Below are positions 9,259-20,259 of a DNA stretch of 45,793 nt, in pieces (positions within the stretch are counted from its first letter, which is position 1; each line of letters begins with the position of its first letter). The stretch is from the NCBI GenBank assembly GCA_027490925.1, contig JAIXXF010000011.1:1-45793 (forward strand), in the 5' to 3' direction. Both the position numbers and the translations under genes were made by a program. The stretch is from Comamonadaceae bacterium. Lineage in GTDB: Bacteria > Pseudomonadota > Gammaproteobacteria > Burkholderiales > Burkholderiaceae_C. The notes beneath the pieces were generated by a model, which was given only the letters and a program-made list of their open reading frames with translations, did no database searches and was not told the origin of the DNA.

Positions 9259-10734
9259 TCAAATTCCAGCAGGCTTGGCGGTGTGCCAATCGGTCGCTTG
9301 TTGCAGGCGGTGCGCCACATTCAGCAACCGGGCTTCTTGCAGGTAGTTGCCAATGAGTTGCAAGCCCACCGGCATGCCACCCGCACCCAACCCAGCGGGC
9401 ACGCTCATGCCCGGCAAACCGGCCAGGGACGCGGGCAACGTGAAGATGTCGGCGAGGTAATTGGCCAGCGGGTCGGAGGATTTCTCGCCCAGTTTCCAGG
9501 CCACGGTGGGTGCCACGGGTCCAGCGATCACGTCGCACTGCGTGAAAGCCTGCTGGAAGTCGTCGGCGATCATGCGGCGGATTTTTTGCGCCTGCAGGTA
9601 ATACGCGTCGTAGTAGCCGTGGCTGAGCACGTAGGCGCCAATCATGATGCGGCGCTTGACCTCGTCGCCAAACCCTTCGGCGCGGGTTTTTTTGTACATG
9701 TCGATCAGATCGCCGTGCGACTGCGCGCGGTGGCCGAACTTCACGCCGTCGAAGCGGCTGAGGTTGGAGCTGGCCTCTGCGGGCGCGATGATGTAGTACA
9801 CCGGGATGGACAACTCGGTGCGGGGCAACGAGATCGGCACCAGCGTCGCGCCAAGGCCTTCGTAGACCTTCAACGCCTGGTCCACCGCAGCGCGCACGTC
9901 TGGCGCCACGCCTTCGGCGAAAAACTCCTTTGGCAGGCCAATGCGCAACCCCTTCAGGTCGCCGTCGAGCGAGCGAGAAAAGTCTTCGGCAGGCACGTCG
10001 AGCGAGGTGGAGTCCCGGTCCAGGTCGGGGCCGCACATGGCGCTGAGCAGCAAGGCGCAGTCTTCGGCGCTGCGGGCCATCGGGCCAGCCTGGTCCAGAC
10101 TGGACGCGAAGGCCACCATGCCGTAACGTGAAGCGCGCCCATAGGTGGGTTTGATGCCAGTGATGCCGCAAAACGACGCGGGTTGGCGAATAGAGCCGCC
10201 GGTGTCGGTGCCGGTCACGCCGGGCGCGAGGCGCGCCGCCACCGCCGCCGCACTGCCGCCCGACGAGCCACCTGGCACGCGCGACACATCCCATGGGTTC
10301 TTGACACCGCCAAAAGCAGAGTTTTCGTTGCCAGAACCCATGGCAAACTCGTCGCAATTCAGTTTTCCAAGGGAAACCGCGCCGCAGCCCTTGAAAATGC
10401 TCACCACGGTGCTATCAAAAGGCGAGCGGTAACCGTCCAGCATTTTGGAGCCCGCCGTGGTGGGGAAGTCGGTGGTGACGAAGATGTCTTTGTGCGCCAG
10501 CGGCACGCCCAGCAGTGGGGCGGTGTCGCCAGCGGCCAGGCGCGCGTCGGCCGCGCGGGCCTGGGCCAGGGTCACAGCCTCGTCCTGGGCCAGAAATGCG
10601 CCCAACCTGGCGTGGGCCTGGGCCCGCTTCAAAAAGTGTTGGGCGGTCTCGGTGGCCGACACCTTCTTGGCGCGCAGCTGTTTGGCCAGCGCGACCAAGC
10701 TCAAATCGTGAAGTTCTGCGGTCATGGCGCTCAC
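9259..10734 (-). CDS. gatA: Aspartyl/glutamyl-tRNA(Asn/Gln) amidotransferase subunit A
   Basis: A 491-residue amidase-signature enzyme that releases ammonia from glutamine for GatB. The catalytic Lys-cisSer-Ser triad is visible: K82 in [11 protein letters not shown]157 in [10 protein letters not shown] and S181 in [11 protein letters not shown]. Two starts are possible: GTG at 10732-10734, which overlaps the gatC TGA as GTGA (used here), or ATG at 10723-10725 three codons later. Position between gatC and gatB and full length leave no doubt about identity. Confidence 0.98.
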   Translation of the reverse strand: MSAMTAELHDLSLVALAKQLRAKKVSATETAQHFLKRAQAHARLGAFLAQDEAVTLAQARAADARLAAGDTAPLLGVPLAHKDIFVTTDFPTTAGSKMLDGYRSPFDSTVVSIFKGCGAVSLGKLNCDEFAMGSGNENSAFGGVKNPWDVSRVPGGSSGGSAAAVAARLAPGVTGTDTGGSIRQPASFCGITGIKPTYGRASRYGMVAFASSLDQAGPMARSAEDCALLLSAMCGPDLDRDSTSLDVPAEDFSRSLDGDLKGLRIGLPKEFFAEGVAPDVRAAVDQALKVYEGLGATLVPISLPRTELSIPVYYIIAPAEASSNLSRFDGVKFGHRAQSHGDLIDMYKKTRAEGFGDEVKRRIMIGAYVLSHGYYDAYYLQAQKIRRMIADDFQQAFTQCDVIAGPVAPTVAWKLGEKSSDPLANYLADIFTLPASLAGLPGMSVPAGLGAGGMPVGLQLIGNYLQEARLLNVAHRLQQATDWHTAKPAGI

Positions 10735-11030
10735 TCGATCACTTTGGGCACGAGGAACAGCCCGCGCTCCACGGCGGGTGCACTCCGCTGGTTGGCGTCG
10801 CGCTGGTTGGGCTCGCTCACCACATCGTCCCGGAGCCGCAGGGTGATGTCTTGCATCGCACCGACCGGATGGGCAAGGGGCTCAATGCCGGTGGTGTCCA
10901 CCGAGCGGATTTGCTCAACCACGTCAAAAAACTGGTTGAGCTGTGTGAGCAAACGCTCGCTTTCGTCGCCACGCAGTTCCAACCGTGCCAGGTTGGCGAT
11001 CCGGTCGATGTCGGAAGGGGTCAAAGCCAT
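10731..11030 (-). CDS. gatC: Aspartyl/glutamyl-tRNA(Asn/Gln) amidotransferase subunit C
   Basis: A 99-residue GatC, the small subunit that wraps between GatA and GatB and stabilises the complex. [20 protein letters not shown] is typical of the family start, and the C-terminal half has the usual [11 protein letters not shown]...R.A.P..E segment. The ATG at 11028-11030 gives normal length; the frame is open further upstream but without family sequence. First gene of gatCAB, divergent from mreB across 262 nt. Confidence 0.96.
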   Translation of the reverse strand: MALTPSDIDRIANLARLELRGDESERLLTQLNQFFDVVEQIRSVDTTGIEPLAHPVGAMQDITLRLRDDVVSEPNQRDANQRSAPAVERGLFLVPKVIE

Positions 11031-11144
11031 GGGAAATGATCTGGTTAAAAGGGCGCTGCGCGGGGGCCTGGCGCCGCAGACAGCGCGGCCCTCAGCCTGC
11101 CGCATGAAGAGCGTCTCGCACCGGGTTTGGTGGGTCGATGCGGT

Positions 11145-11174
11145 ATTATCCCGCCTTTGAAGCGAACGCCTCAA
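11145..11174 (-). promoter_or_regulatory. Predicted promoter of gatCAB
   Basis: On the minus strand: -35 TTGAGG (11169-11174), 18-nt spacer, -10 GATAAT (11145-11150, 5 of 6 matches to consensus). The leader to gatC would be about 110 nt. Confidence 0.5.
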
Positions 11175-11178
11175 AGTG

Positions 11179-11215
11179 TCGTGGAATGGGCAAAAAAACG
11201 CCCTGCTTGCCACGA
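11179..11215 (+). other. Nested hairpin in the gatC-mreB divergent region
   Basis: Outer arms TCGTGG (11179-11184) and CCACGA (11210-11215) enclose inner arms GGGC/GCCC with an A-rich loop. It lies about 80-110 nt before mreB and could be part of the mreB leader. No T-tract follows. A clear mreB promoter was not identified. Confidence 0.35.
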
Positions 11216-11247
11216 TCTGAATCGATTGACCCGTTAAATTTAATTGA

Positions 11248-12336
<1,089 letters not shown>

Positions 12337-12365
12337 ACTTGGCGCACCGCGAATTCGACCCGCCC

Positions 12366-12397
12366 GCCGGCCCCACCACGATGAGGCCGGCTTTTTT
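12366..12397 (+). terminator. Terminator/attenuator between mreB and mreC
   Basis: Stem GCCGGCC (12366-12372)/GGCCGGC (12385-12391) with a 12-nt loop, followed directly by six T (12392-12397). A convincing intrinsic terminator inside the operon, probably leaky so that mreCD and mrdA receive less transcript than mreB. Confidence 0.8.
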
Positions 12398-12428
12398 CAT
12401 TTCCCCTTCTCGCGCCGACTGATTCGCC

Positions 12429-13352
12429 ATGCCACTGGGAAACATGGACCGGTCTCCGCCCCCGTTCTTCCGGCAGGGCTTGTCGGCGCTGTCCAAAATG
12501 ACCCTGTACTCTGCGCTGGCGCTGTTCCTGATGGTGCTGGATGTGCGGTACAAGCTGTCTCAACCCCTGCGGGCATCGGTCATCACGCTCCTGACCCCGC
12601 TGCAATGGCTGGCGCGCCAGCCGGTGCTGGTCTTGCAAAACAGCGCCGGTTACTTCGAAGGCGTGTCGGCTGCGCAAGCGCGTGCCGACCGCGCACAACA
12701 AAGGCTGGCGGCGCAGGCTCAGCGGACCAACCAAACCGAGCAACTGACCCTTGAAAACCAGCGCCTGCGGCAGCTGTTGGGCCTGCGAGAACGCACGCAA
12801 TCGCCCGGCACGGCGGCCGAAGTGCTGTACGACACCACCGACCCCTACGCCCGCAAGGTGATCGTCGACCGCGGGCTGGTGCATGGCATCGAGCAGGGCT
12901 CACCGGTGATCGACGAACTCGGGGTACTGGGTCAGGTCACCCGGGTCTACCCGCTGGTGAGCGAGGTGTCATTGATCATCGACCGCGACCTGGCGGTGCC
13001 CGTGCTCAACACCCGTACCGGGCTGCGCTATGTCCTGTATGGCGAGCCGACCCAACACAGCGGCGTGCTGGAGCTGCGCTTCATGACCGGCGACGCCGAC
13101 ATTCAGGTCGGCGACATGCTCACCACCAGCGGTGTGGACGGGGTCTACCCAGCGGGGCTGCCAGTGGCCAAAGTCGGGCAAATCGACAGCCGGGGTGAAG
13201 GCAATTTCTTCCGTATCTTTTGCACGCCGATCGCCTTGATCGGCGGGGCCCGCCACGTGGTTGTGCTCAAGCCGCTGTTCAGCGATCTGCAGTTGCCACC
13301 CCGCCCGCCCGCAGAGGCCGCACCGCCCGCCCGCAAAGGGGCCCACCGATGA
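12429..13352 (+). CDS. mreC: Rod shape-determining protein MreC
   Basis: A 307-residue periplasmic scaffold of the elongasome that activates PBP2. One N-terminal transmembrane helix (about residues 25-42), a coiled-coil segment (about 78-118, rich in Q/R/A/L with the LENQRLRQLLGLRE end typical of the family), then the double beta-barrel region with KVIVDRGLVHGIEQGSPVID and LTTSGVDGVYPAGLPVAKV. A Pro/Ala-rich tail ends the protein. It lies 92 nt after mreB and 10 nt before mreD. Confidence 0.96.
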   Translation: MPLGNMDRSPPPFFRQGLSALSKMTLYSALALFLMVLDVRYKLSQPLRASVITLLTPLQWLARQPVLVLQNSAGYFEGVSAAQARADRAQQRLAAQAQRTNQTEQLTLENQRLRQLLGLRERTQSPGTAAEVLYDTTDPYARKVIVDRGLVHGIEQGSPVIDELGVLGQVTRVYPLVSEVSLIIDRDLAVPVLNTRTGLRYVLYGEPTQHSGVLELRFMTGDADIQVGDMLTTSGVDGVYPAGLPVAKVGQIDSRGEGNFFRIFCTPIALIGGARHVVVLKPLFSDLQLPPRPPAEAAPPARKGAHR

Positions 13353-13362
13353 GGAGTGCCGC

Positions 13363-13881
13363 ATGATCATGCCGCAAGGCCAGCCGCTGTTGCTGCCAGC
13401 CAAGCCCTCCTTCATATGGGCCTCTCTGGTGATCGCGCTGGTTCTGAACATGGTGCCATTGGGGCGCCTGGCCTGGACGCCCGATTTCCTGGCCCTGGTG
13501 CTGGTGTTCTGGACCTTGCACCAACCCCTGCGCATCGGGATCGGCACCGCGTTCTTCTTTGGTCTGGTGATGGACGTACAGCAAACCGCGCTGCTGGGCC
13601 AGCACGCGTGGACGTACACGACCTTGGCGTTTTTGGCCTCCCTGGTGGAGCGGCGCATCCAATGGTTCAAGGTGTACTCCCAGGCGGTGCAGCTGGTGCC
13701 GCTGTTCATGGGCGCTTTCGCACTGGAGTTCCTGGTGCGGCTTGCCAGCGGCGGTGCGCTGCCAGGCTGGTTGTTTTTGCTCAAGCCTTTGCTGACCAGC
13801 CTGCTGTGGCCACTGGCCAGCGCACTGCTGCTAATGCCCCAACGCCGCCCACCCAACCCCGACCTCACCCGGCCGCTGTGA
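13363..13881 (+). CDS. mreD: Rod shape-determining protein MreD
   Basis: A 172-residue integral membrane protein of the elongasome with about five hydrophobic segments (approximate residues 15-35, 43-58, 62-80, 105-125, 135-157). The ATG at 13363 is chosen because GAGGAG sits 6 nt upstream (13351-13356), just after the mreC stop. MreD is poorly conserved; the call rests on size, topology, FGLVMDVQQTALLGQHAW (a typical MreD segment) and position between mreC and mrdA. Confidence 0.94.
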   Translation: MIMPQGQPLLLPAKPSFIWASLVIALVLNMVPLGRLAWTPDFLALVLVFWTLHQPLRIGIGTAFFFGLVMDVQQTALLGQHAWTYTTLAFLASLVERRIQWFKVYSQAVQLVPLFMGAFALEFLVRLASGGALPGWLFLLKPLLTSLLWPLASALLLMPQRRPPNPDLTRPL

Positions 13882-13891
13882 GGCGAAGGCC

Positions 13892-15856
13892 ATGACCTCG
13901 TACCGCAACATCAAGATGGAACTGGCCCGGTTTCGCAACCGGGTGTTGGTGGTCATTGTGGTGGTGCTCACGGCTTTCGCGCTGTTGGCCGCGCGCCTGG
14001 TGTATTTGCAGGTGGTACGCCACGACGACCTTGACGAGCAGGCCGAAAGCAACCGCACCGCGATCGTTCCGATCGTGCCCAATCGGGGGCAAATCTTGGA
14101 CCGCAACGGCATCGTGCTGGCGACCAATTTTTCCGCCTACACGCTGGAGATCACGCCCTCCAAGGTGGGCAACGTGGCCGCCACGATCGATGCCATCGCC
14201 ACCGTGATCCCTGTGGATGCCAAGGACAGGCGTCGCTTCAAAAAGCTCCAGGAAGAATCGAAAAATTTTGAGTCCCTGCCGATACGCAACCGCCTGACAG
14301 ACGAAGAGGTGGCCCGCTTCGCGGCCCAGCGCTACCGGTTCCCGGGCGTGGAGATCAAGGCTCGTCTGTTCCGCAACTACCCTTACGGCGAGCTGGCCAG
14401 CCATGTGCTGGGGTACATCGGACGCATCAACCAAGCGGAGAAAGAGCGCATCCAGGACACCGACGACGAGGGCAATTACCGGGGCACCGAACACATCGGC
14501 AAACTCGGCGTTGAACAAAGTTTTGAGCAGCAGCTCCACGGCATCACCGGGGTGGACCAGGTGGAAACGTCGGCCGGTGGGCGGGCGGTGCGGAAGCTGG
14601 CCACCCTGCCCCCCACCGCGGGCGACACCGTGCGGCTGTCGATCGACATCAAACTGCAGAAACTGGTGGAAGACCTGTTCGGCGACCGGCGCGGGGCCTT
14701 GGTGGCGATCGACCCCAACAACGGCGAGGTGCTGGCCTTTGTCAGCAAGCCCACCTTCGACCCCAACCTGTTTGTGGACGGGATCGACGCTGAGAGCTGG
14801 CAAGCGTTGAGCGAGTCGATCGACAAACCCCTGCTCAACCGCGCCCTGCGTGGCACCTACCCACCGGGTTCCACTTACAAGCCCTTCATGGCCCTGGCCG
14901 CGCTGGAGCTCGGCAAACGCACGCCCAACTCGGTGACCTATGACCCAGGTTTCTGGATGTTCGGCGGCCACCGGTTCCGCAGCCACGACGAACACGGATT
15001 GGGCTCGGTCGACATGTACCGCAGCATCGTCAAGTCCAGCAACATTTACTACTATGCGCTTGCCAACGACATGGGCGTTGACGCCATGCACGACTTCATG
15101 AAGCCGCTGGGCTTTGGCCAGATCACGGGCATCGACATCCTGGGCGAGGTGCGGGGCGTGCTGCCCAGCCAAGAGTGGAAGCGTCGCGCTTACAAACGCC
15201 CCGAACAAAAAAGGTGGTTCGCCGGCGAAACAATTTCGCTGGGGATTGGGCAGGGCTACAACACCTTCACCATGTTGCAGCTCGCGCAGGCCACGGCTGT
15301 GCTGGCCAATGGCGGCATCAAATACAAACCCCGGCTGGTGCTGGGTACCAAGCGGTCAACCGGTGACCGCACAGAAGTGTCTACAGCGCCTGCGGAGCCA
15401 GAGGACCTGGGCTTCAAACCCCAAAACGTCGAAGTCATTCGGAAGGCGCTGGTGGGCGTCACGCAAGAAGGCACCTCCATGCGGGTATTTGCCGGTGCAG
15501 GCTACCTGAGTGGTGGCAAAACCGGCACCGCGCAAGCCGTGACCATTGGGCAAAAAGACAAGTACGACGCCCGGAAGCTGGAAGAGCACCAACGCGACCA
15601 CGCCCTCTACATGGCCTTTGCCCCAGCCGACAAGCCGACCATCGCGCTGGCGGTGGTGGTAGAAAACGCGGGCTTTGGTGCCGAACACGCCGCACCGATC
15701 GCCCGGCGGGTGTTCGATTACTGGGTGGCAGGCCAATACCCGAGCGAAGAAGACATCGCTGCGGTCCGGCTCGGCAAGGCGGCAGCGCCACTTGGCGTTC
15801 CGCTCGCTGCGGCAGCCTTGCCTTGGCCGCCCAACAAATCTGCTTCCGCACCCTGA
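13892..15856 (+). CDS. mrdA: Peptidoglycan D,D-transpeptidase MrdA (PBP2)
   Basis: A 654-residue class B penicillin-binding protein that crosslinks peptidoglycan during cell elongation. A cytoplasmic start and one transmembrane helix (about 18-40) are followed by a PBP dimerisation domain (PNRGQILDRNG at 63-73) and the transpeptidase domain with S327-T-Y-K330 (SxxK), S382-S-N384 (SxN) and SGGKTGTAQ (KTG). The C-terminus is Ala/Pro-rich. It closes the mreBCD-mrdA run; the rodA/mrdB partner often found next is not here. Confidence 0.97.
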   Translation: MTSYRNIKMELARFRNRVLVVIVVVLTAFALLAARLVYLQVVRHDDLDEQAESNRTAIVPIVPNRGQILDRNGIVLATNFSAYTLEITPSKVGNVAATIDAIATVIPVDAKDRRRFKKLQEESKNFESLPIRNRLTDEEVARFAAQRYRFPGVEIKARLFRNYPYGELASHVLGYIGRINQAEKERIQDTDDEGNYRGTEHIGKLGVEQSFEQQLHGITGVDQVETSAGGRAVRKLATLPPTAGDTVRLSIDIKLQKLVEDLFGDRRGALVAIDPNNGEVLAFVSKPTFDPNLFVDGIDAESWQALSESIDKPLLNRALRGTYPPGSTYKPFMALAALELGKRTPNSVTYDPGFWMFGGHRFRSHDEHGLGSVDMYRSIVKSSNIYYYALANDMGVDAMHDFMKPLGFGQITGIDILGEVRGVLPSQEWKRRAYKRPEQKRWFAGETISLGIGQGYNTFTMLQLAQATAVLANGGIKYKPRLVLGTKRSTGDRTEVSTAPAEPEDLGFKPQNVEVIRKALVGVTQEGTSMRVFAGAGYLSGGKTGTAQAVTIGQKDKYDARKLEEHQRDHALYMAFAPADKPTIALAVVVENAGFGAEHAAPIARRVFDYWVAGQYPSEEDIAAVRLGKAAAPLGVPLAAAALPWPPNKSASAP

Positions 15857-15892
15857 CGAGCGGGTGGACGGGCAGAGGTCAGCGGGCGCGGT

Positions 15893-16663
15893 TCAATCGG
15901 GCCAGAACGGGCCGAAGGCGTCGTGGCCGGTTTTCAAGATCAAAGCCGCTACCACCACCACAAACACGCCGCGCACGAAGCCCGCACCGTGCTTCAAAGC
16001 GATGTGTGTGCCCAACAAACTGCCCAACACGTTGGCGACCGCCATCACCGCCACAAAGTGCCACCAGATGTGGCCCTTGGCCACAAACAGGGCCAGCGCC
16101 GACACGTTGGTGGCGGTGTTGAGCAACTTGGCCGAGGCCGACGCGTTCAAGAAATCGTAGCCCAGCCAGCGCACGAACAGGAACACGAAAAAACTGCCAG
16201 TGCCGGGGCCAAAGAAACCGTCGTAAAAGCCAATCACCACGCCGATCGCCGTGGCGGCCAACGCTTCCGTGCGGCCGCTGTACCGGGGCGCATGGACCCG
16301 ACCCATGTCTTTTTTGGCTAAGGTGTAGACCAGCACCGCGAGCAGCACGGCGGGCAGCACACGGCGCAGCGCGTCGGGCGACACCACGGTCACACACCAC
16401 GCCCCAGAGAACGACGCCACCAACCCCCCAATGGCGGCGGGCAACAGCGCCGACCACCGCATCTGTACCTGCCGGCTGTAGCGCCAGGTGGCCATGCCAG
16501 TGCCCCAAACCGACGCACCTTTGTTCACGCCAAACAGCGTGGCCGGGTGGGTGGTGGGGAAGGTGGCGAACAGGGAGGGAACCATGATCAGGCCACCGCC
16601 GCCGACCATCGCGTCGACGAAACCGGCCAGCAGCGAGGCCAGGGACACGATAAGCCACTCCAT
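15893..16663 (-). CDS. TSUP-family membrane permease (TauE/SafE, COG0730)
   Basis: A roughly 256-residue integral membrane protein of the sulfite exporter TauE/SafE family, putative anion (often sulfur-compound) transporter. About eight hydrophobic segments. The N-terminal repeat has the family-like GFVDAMVGGGGLIMVPSLF (about 14-32) and the second repeat GFYDGFFGPGTGSF (about 150-163). The ATG at 16661-16663 is preferred; a TTG codon directly before it could also serve. It converges with mrdA (36 nt between stops). TSUP genes accompany bigR-type operons in other bacteria, but here it lies 17 kb from bigR, so I infer no link. Confidence 0.88.
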   Translation of the reverse strand: MEWLIVSLASLLAGFVDAMVGGGGLIMVPSLFATFPTTHPATLFGVNKGASVWGTGMATWRYSRQVQMRWSALLPAAIGGLVASFSGAWCVTVVSPDALRRVLPAVLLAVLVYTLAKKDMGRVHAPRYSGRTEALAATAIGVVIGFYDGFFGPGTGSFFVFLFVRWLGYDFLNASASAKLLNTATNVSALALFVAKGHIWWHFVAVMAVANVLGSLLGTHIALKHGAGFVRGVFVVVVAALILKTGHDAFGPFWPD

Positions 16664-16733
16664 CAACCCATTGTCTCACCCAGCCAAGCGCTGAACGGGT
16701 GGGTCCGTGTCGGTCACCGCAGCGGCACAGGCG

Positions 16734-16762
16734 AAAAAAAAGCACCGATTCACCGGTGCTTT
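16734..16762 (-). terminator. Strong intrinsic terminator of the mmsA-GMC operon
   Basis: On the minus strand: 9-bp perfect stem AAAGCACCG/CGGTGCTTT (arms 16739-16747 and 16754-16762) with a 6-nt loop, continuing into a run of T on the minus strand (16734-16741 are all A on plus). It lies about 230 nt downstream of the GMC oxidoreductase stop. Confidence 0.85.
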
Positions 16763-16890
16763 GCCAAATCGCCGCGCAGCGCAGGGCTGGCAGGGGTGTT
16801 GTTGTGGTGGCTCTGTGGGGGTGTCTCCTCGGCTCCTCGTTGCGGCATGGGACGGGCCCAGCTCAATGAGGAGACTTTAGCCAATCGATA
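16763..16890 (-). ncRNA. Structured 3' UTR or small RNA candidate
   Basis: The 324-nt interval 16664-16990 has no recognisable protein gene. On the minus strand it contains the inverted repeat GTCTCCTC (16868-16875)/GAGGAGAC (16823-16830) with 37 nt between, a second CGAGGAG copy inside, and then the strong terminator at 16734-16762. Such a stem plus terminator about 110-140 nt long is the size of a trans-acting sRNA, or of a processed 3' UTR of the upstream operon. The repeated UCCUC/GAGGAG elements could pair with Shine-Dalgarno regions. No clean promoter was found. A 32-codon reading frame (16750-16848) overlaps but has no ribosome binding site. Confidence 0.3.
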
Positions 16891-16990
16891 GACACGCCAC
16901 ATCGGGGGTTTCCCGCGCCAATGGGGCGCAATCGGTCAAGCGATCCGACGACACCGGCAAAGGCCTCAGCACCGGCCAACGGGCCTGGCG

Positions 16991-18742
16991 TCACGGGTTG
17001 TCGGCGGCGATCCACTCGGCGGCCTTTTCGGCCACCATGAGCACCGGGGAGTTGGTGTTGCCGCTGGTGATGGTCGGCATCACCCCGGCATCCACCACCC
17101 TCAGGCCTGCCACGCCCCGCACCTTCAGCCGGGAATCGACCACGGCCATCGGGTCGTCGGCCCGGCCCATTTTGGTGGTGCCCACCGGGTGGAAGATCGT
17201 GGTGGCGATGTCACCCGCCAGCTTGGCCAGTTCTTCGTCGGTCTGAAACTGAACCCCAGGCTTCCATTCTTCCGGCTGGTAACGCGCCAGGGCCGGTTGG
17301 CCCGCGATGCGGCGGGTCACGCGCAGCGAATCGGCAGCCACCTGGCGGTCTTCTGGCGTGCTGAGGTAGTTGGGTGCGATCGCGGGCGCGTCTTCCATGC
17401 GCGGGCTGGTCAGCTGCACCGTGCCGCGGCTGGTCGGGTTCAGGTTGCAGACGCTGGCGGTGAACGCAGGGAAGTTGTGCAGTGGCTCGCCAAACGCGTC
17501 CAGGCTCAGCGGTTGCACGTGGTACTGGATGTTGGGGTAGGGCTGCGACGGGTCGCTGCGGGTGAAAGCGCCCAGTTGCGACGGCGCCATGCTCATGGGA
17601 CCGGTTCGCTTGAACGCGTACTCCAGACCGATCTTGGCTTTGCCCCACCAGCTGTTGGCCAACGTGTTCAGCGTGCTTACGCCCTTGACCTTGAACACCG
17701 CGCGGATCTGAAGGTGGTCTTGCAGGTTGGCGCCCACGCCCGGCAGGTCTTGCAGCACCGGGATGCCATGCCGGTGCAGCAACTCACCGGGGCCGATGCC
17801 CGAGCGTTGCAAGATGTGCGGTGAGCCGATGGCACCCGCGCACAAAATCACCTCGCACTTGGCCGTGGCCACCGTCATGTCGTAGCCGCTCCACACCTCC
17901 ACGCCGGTGCAGCGCTGGCGGGTTTGCCCTGTGGGGTCGTCGTGCGGCTCGATCACTAGGCGGTTGACCTGGGCCATGGTCCACAGTTCAAAGTTGGGTC
18001 GGCCGTAGCAGGTGGGTCGCAGGAAGGCCTTGGCGGTGTTCCAGCGCCAGCCTTCTTTCTGGTTCACCTCGAAGTAGCCCACGCCTTCGTTACTGCCGGT
18101 GTTGAAATCGTCGGTGGCGGGGATGCCAGCCTGCTGCGCAGCCTGCGCGAACGCGTCCAGAATGTCCCAGCGCAGGCGCTGCTTTTCCACCCGCCACTCA
18201 CCGCCCCATTTGCGGACCGCGAGCTTGTACTGCTTGTGTTGGCTGTGGTGGCCGTGGAAGCGCTTGAAGTTGGCGTTGACTTGCGACGGGTCCCCGTCGA
18301 GCTTGTAGTGGTCTTCGTGCCGCATGAAGGCGGCCAGCGCGTTGTCCCAGCGCCAGGTGTCGTCGCCGGTGAGCTGGGCCCAGTGGTCATAGTCGCGCGC
18401 CTGACCGCGCATGTAAATCATGCCGTTGATGCTGGAGCAGCCGCCCAGCGTTTTGCCACGCGGGTAGCGCAGGCTGCGGCCGTTCAGGCCCGGCTCAGGC
18501 TGGGTGTTGAAGAGCCAGTCGGTGCGCGGGTTGCCAATGCAATGAAGATATCCCACAGGGATGTGGATCCAGTGGTAATCGTCACGGCGGCCCGCTTCGA
18601 TCAGCAGCACCCGTTTCTTGCCACCATGGCTGAGCCGGTTGGCCAGCAGGCTGCCGGCGGTGCCCGCGCCAACAATGATGTAGTCGAAGGTCTGTTCCGC
18701 GGCCTGCGCGGCCGCCAGTTCGGCGTCTGACTTGGCGCTCAT
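16991..18742 (-). CDS. GMC-family FAD oxidoreductase (choline dehydrogenase-like)
   Basis: A 583-residue flavoprotein of the glucose-methanol-choline oxidoreductase family, oxidising an alcohol group. Motifs: Rossmann FAD motif [19 protein letters not shown] (20-38), GMC signature 1 region [25 protein letters not shown] signature 2 like [16 protein letters not shown], and the C-terminal HPVGTTKMG with the catalytic His, then [21 protein letters not shown]. It is somewhat longer than typical 530-560 aa relatives because of a basic, His-rich insertion around residues 165-200. Its ATG overlaps the TGA of mmsA (ATGA), so the two are co-translated. The substrate is not known; the partnership with an acylating aldehyde dehydrogenase suggests an alcohol-to-aldehyde step feeding it, which is inference. 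Confidence 0.9.
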   Translation of the reverse strand: MSAKSDAELAAAQAAEQTFDYIIVGAGTAGSLLANRLSHGGKKRVLLIEAGRRDDYHWIHIPVGYLHCIGNPRTDWLFNTQPEPGLNGRSLRYPRGKTLGGCSSINGMIYMRGQARDYDHWAQLTGDDTWRWDNALAAFMRHEDHYKLDGDPSQVNANFKRFHGHHSQHKQYKLAVRKWGGEWRVEKQRLRWDILDAFAQAAQQAGIPATDDFNTGSNEGVGYFEVNQKEGWRWNTAKAFLRPTCYGRPNFELWTMAQVNRLVIEPHDDPTGQTRQRCTGVEVWSGYDMTVATAKCEVILCAGAIGSPHILQRSGIGPGELLHRHGIPVLQDLPGVGANLQDHLQIRAVFKVKGVSTLNTLANSWWGKAKIGLEYAFKRTGPMSMAPSQLGAFTRSDPSQPYPNIQYHVQPLSLDAFGEPLHNFPAFTASVCNLNPTSRGTVQLTSPRMEDAPAIAPNYLSTPEDRQVAADSLRVTRRIAGQPALARYQPEEWKPGVQFQTDEELAKLAGDIATTIFHPVGTTKMGRADDPMAVVDSRLKVRGVAGLRVVDAGVMPTITSGNTNSPVLMVAEKAAEWIAADNP

Positions 18743-20250
18743 TTCGCCGTGGGCATGACGAACTCAGCGCCCTTGCCGATGCTCTCGGGCCAGCGCTGCA
18801 TCACACTCTTTTGTTTGGTGTAGAAGCGCACGCCTTCTTCGCCGTAGGCGTGCATGTCGCCAAACAGGCTCTTTTTCCAACCGCCAAAACCGTGCCAGGC
18901 CATGGGCACCGGGATGGGCACGTTGATGCCGACCATGCCCACCTGGATGCGGCGGGCGAACTCGCGCGCCACGTTGCCATCGCGGGTGAAGCAGCTCACG
19001 CCGTTGCCGAACTCGTGGTCGTTGATGAGTTGTACCGCGGTGGCGAAGTCGGGCACGCGCACGCAGCCCAGCACGGGGCCGAAGATCTCTTCCTTGTAAA
19101 TCCGCATGTCGGGTGTGACGTGGTCGAACAACGTGCCACCAAGCCAGAAGCCGTTGGCACAGCCTTCACCGGCCTTGGCGCCGTCGAAGCCCCGGCCATC
19201 CACCAACAGTTTTGCACCCTCTTTGACACCCTGTTCGATGTAGCCAGTGATGCGCTGGTGCGCGATGGACGTGACGATGGGCCCCATCTCGGCCGCGAGG
19301 TTGGTGCCGTTCAACACCTTGAGCGCCTTGGTGCGGTCGATCAGCGCCGGGATGACTTTGTCGGCTGCGTCGCCCACCAATACCGCCACCGAAATCGCCA
19401 TGCAGCGTTCACCGGCCGAGCCATAAGCCGCGCCGATCAACGCGTCCACCGATTGCTCGATGTCGGCGTCGGGCATCACCACCATGTGGTGTTTGGCACC
19501 GCCCAGTGCCTGCACCCGCTTACCGTGGTGGGCACCCGTTTCGTAAATGTAGTTGGCGATCGGGGTGGAGCCAACAAAGCTCACGGCCTTGACATCGGGG
19601 TGCACCAGCAGCGCGTCGACCGCCTCTTTGTCGCCCTGCACCACGTTGAACACGCCGTCGGGCAGACCGGCTTGCTCGAGCAGGTCGGCGATGAACAGGC
19701 TGGGGCTGGGGTCGATCGGGCTGGGTTTGAGCACGAAGGTGTTGCCCGCAGCGATGGCCACCGGGAACATCCACATCGGGACCATGACCGGGAAGTTGAA
19801 CGGCGTGATGCCGGCCACCACCCCCAGAGGCTGGCGCAGCGTCCAGTTGTCCATGCCGGTGGAGACCTGGTCGGTGAAGTCGCCCTTGAGCAGCTGGGGG
19901 ATGCCGCAGGCGAATTCGACGATGTCAATGCCGCGCGCGACCTCGCCCTGCGCGTCGGTGAACACCTTGCCGTGCTCGGCGGTGATCATGCGGGCCAGAT
20001 CGTCCTTGCGGGCGTTGAGCAGTTCCAGGAACTTGAACATCACCCGCGCGCGGCGGATGGGCGGGGTGTCGGCCCAGGCCGGGAAGGCCCGCTGGGCTGC
20101 GGCCACAGCCAGGCCGACGTCGTCCAGGTTGGCCAGCGCCACCTGGCCGCTGACCGCCCCGGTGGCAGGGTTGTAGACGTTCTGCGATCGGGTGGATGTG
20201 GCGGCGGTGGTGCGACCGCCGATGTGGTGCTGGATGGTGGCTGTGCTCAT
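18739..20250 (-). CDS. mmsA: CoA-acylating methylmalonate-semialdehyde dehydrogenase
   Basis: A 503-residue aldehyde dehydrogenase of the MmsA/IolA group, which converts (methyl)malonate semialdehyde to propionyl-/acetyl-CoA with NAD in valine, pyrimidine or inositol breakdown. Motifs: [20 protein letters not shown] (148-167, with Asn152), PSPIDPSPS typical of the MMSDH subgroup, [13 protein letters not shown], and catalytic C283 in [11 protein letters not shown]. The ATG at 20248-20250 has no Shine-Dalgarno sequence and sits only 9 nt after a good -10 box, suggesting a leaderless message. The open frame continues far upstream but without family sequence. Translationally coupled to the downstream GMC gene. 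Confidence 0.94.
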   Translation of the reverse strand: MSTATIQHHIGGRTTAATSTRSQNVYNPATGAVSGQVALANLDDVGLAVAAAQRAFPAWADTPPIRRARVMFKFLELLNARKDDLARMITAEHGKVFTDAQGEVARGIDIVEFACGIPQLLKGDFTDQVSTGMDNWTLRQPLGVVAGITPFNFPVMVPMWMFPVAIAAGNTFVLKPSPIDPSPSLFIADLLEQAGLPDGVFNVVQGDKEAVDALLVHPDVKAVSFVGSTPIANYIYETGAHHGKRVQALGGAKHHMVVMPDADIEQSVDALIGAAYGSAGERCMAISVAVLVGDAADKVIPALIDRTKALKVLNGTNLAAEMGPIVTSIAHQRITGYIEQGVKEGAKLLVDGRGFDGAKAGEGCANGFWLGGTLFDHVTPDMRIYKEEIFGPVLGCVRVPDFATAVQLINDHEFGNGVSCFTRDGNVAREFARRIQVGMVGINVPIPVPMAWHGFGGWKKSLFGDMHAYGEEGVRFYTKQKSVMQRWPESIGKGAEFVMPTAK

Positions 20251-20259
20251 GGTGAACCG

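Noticed and set aside
16750-16848. 32-codon reading frame ending in the terminator
   Set aside because: No ribosome binding site, low-complexity His/Pro/Asn content, and the DNA symmetry is better explained as RNA structure.
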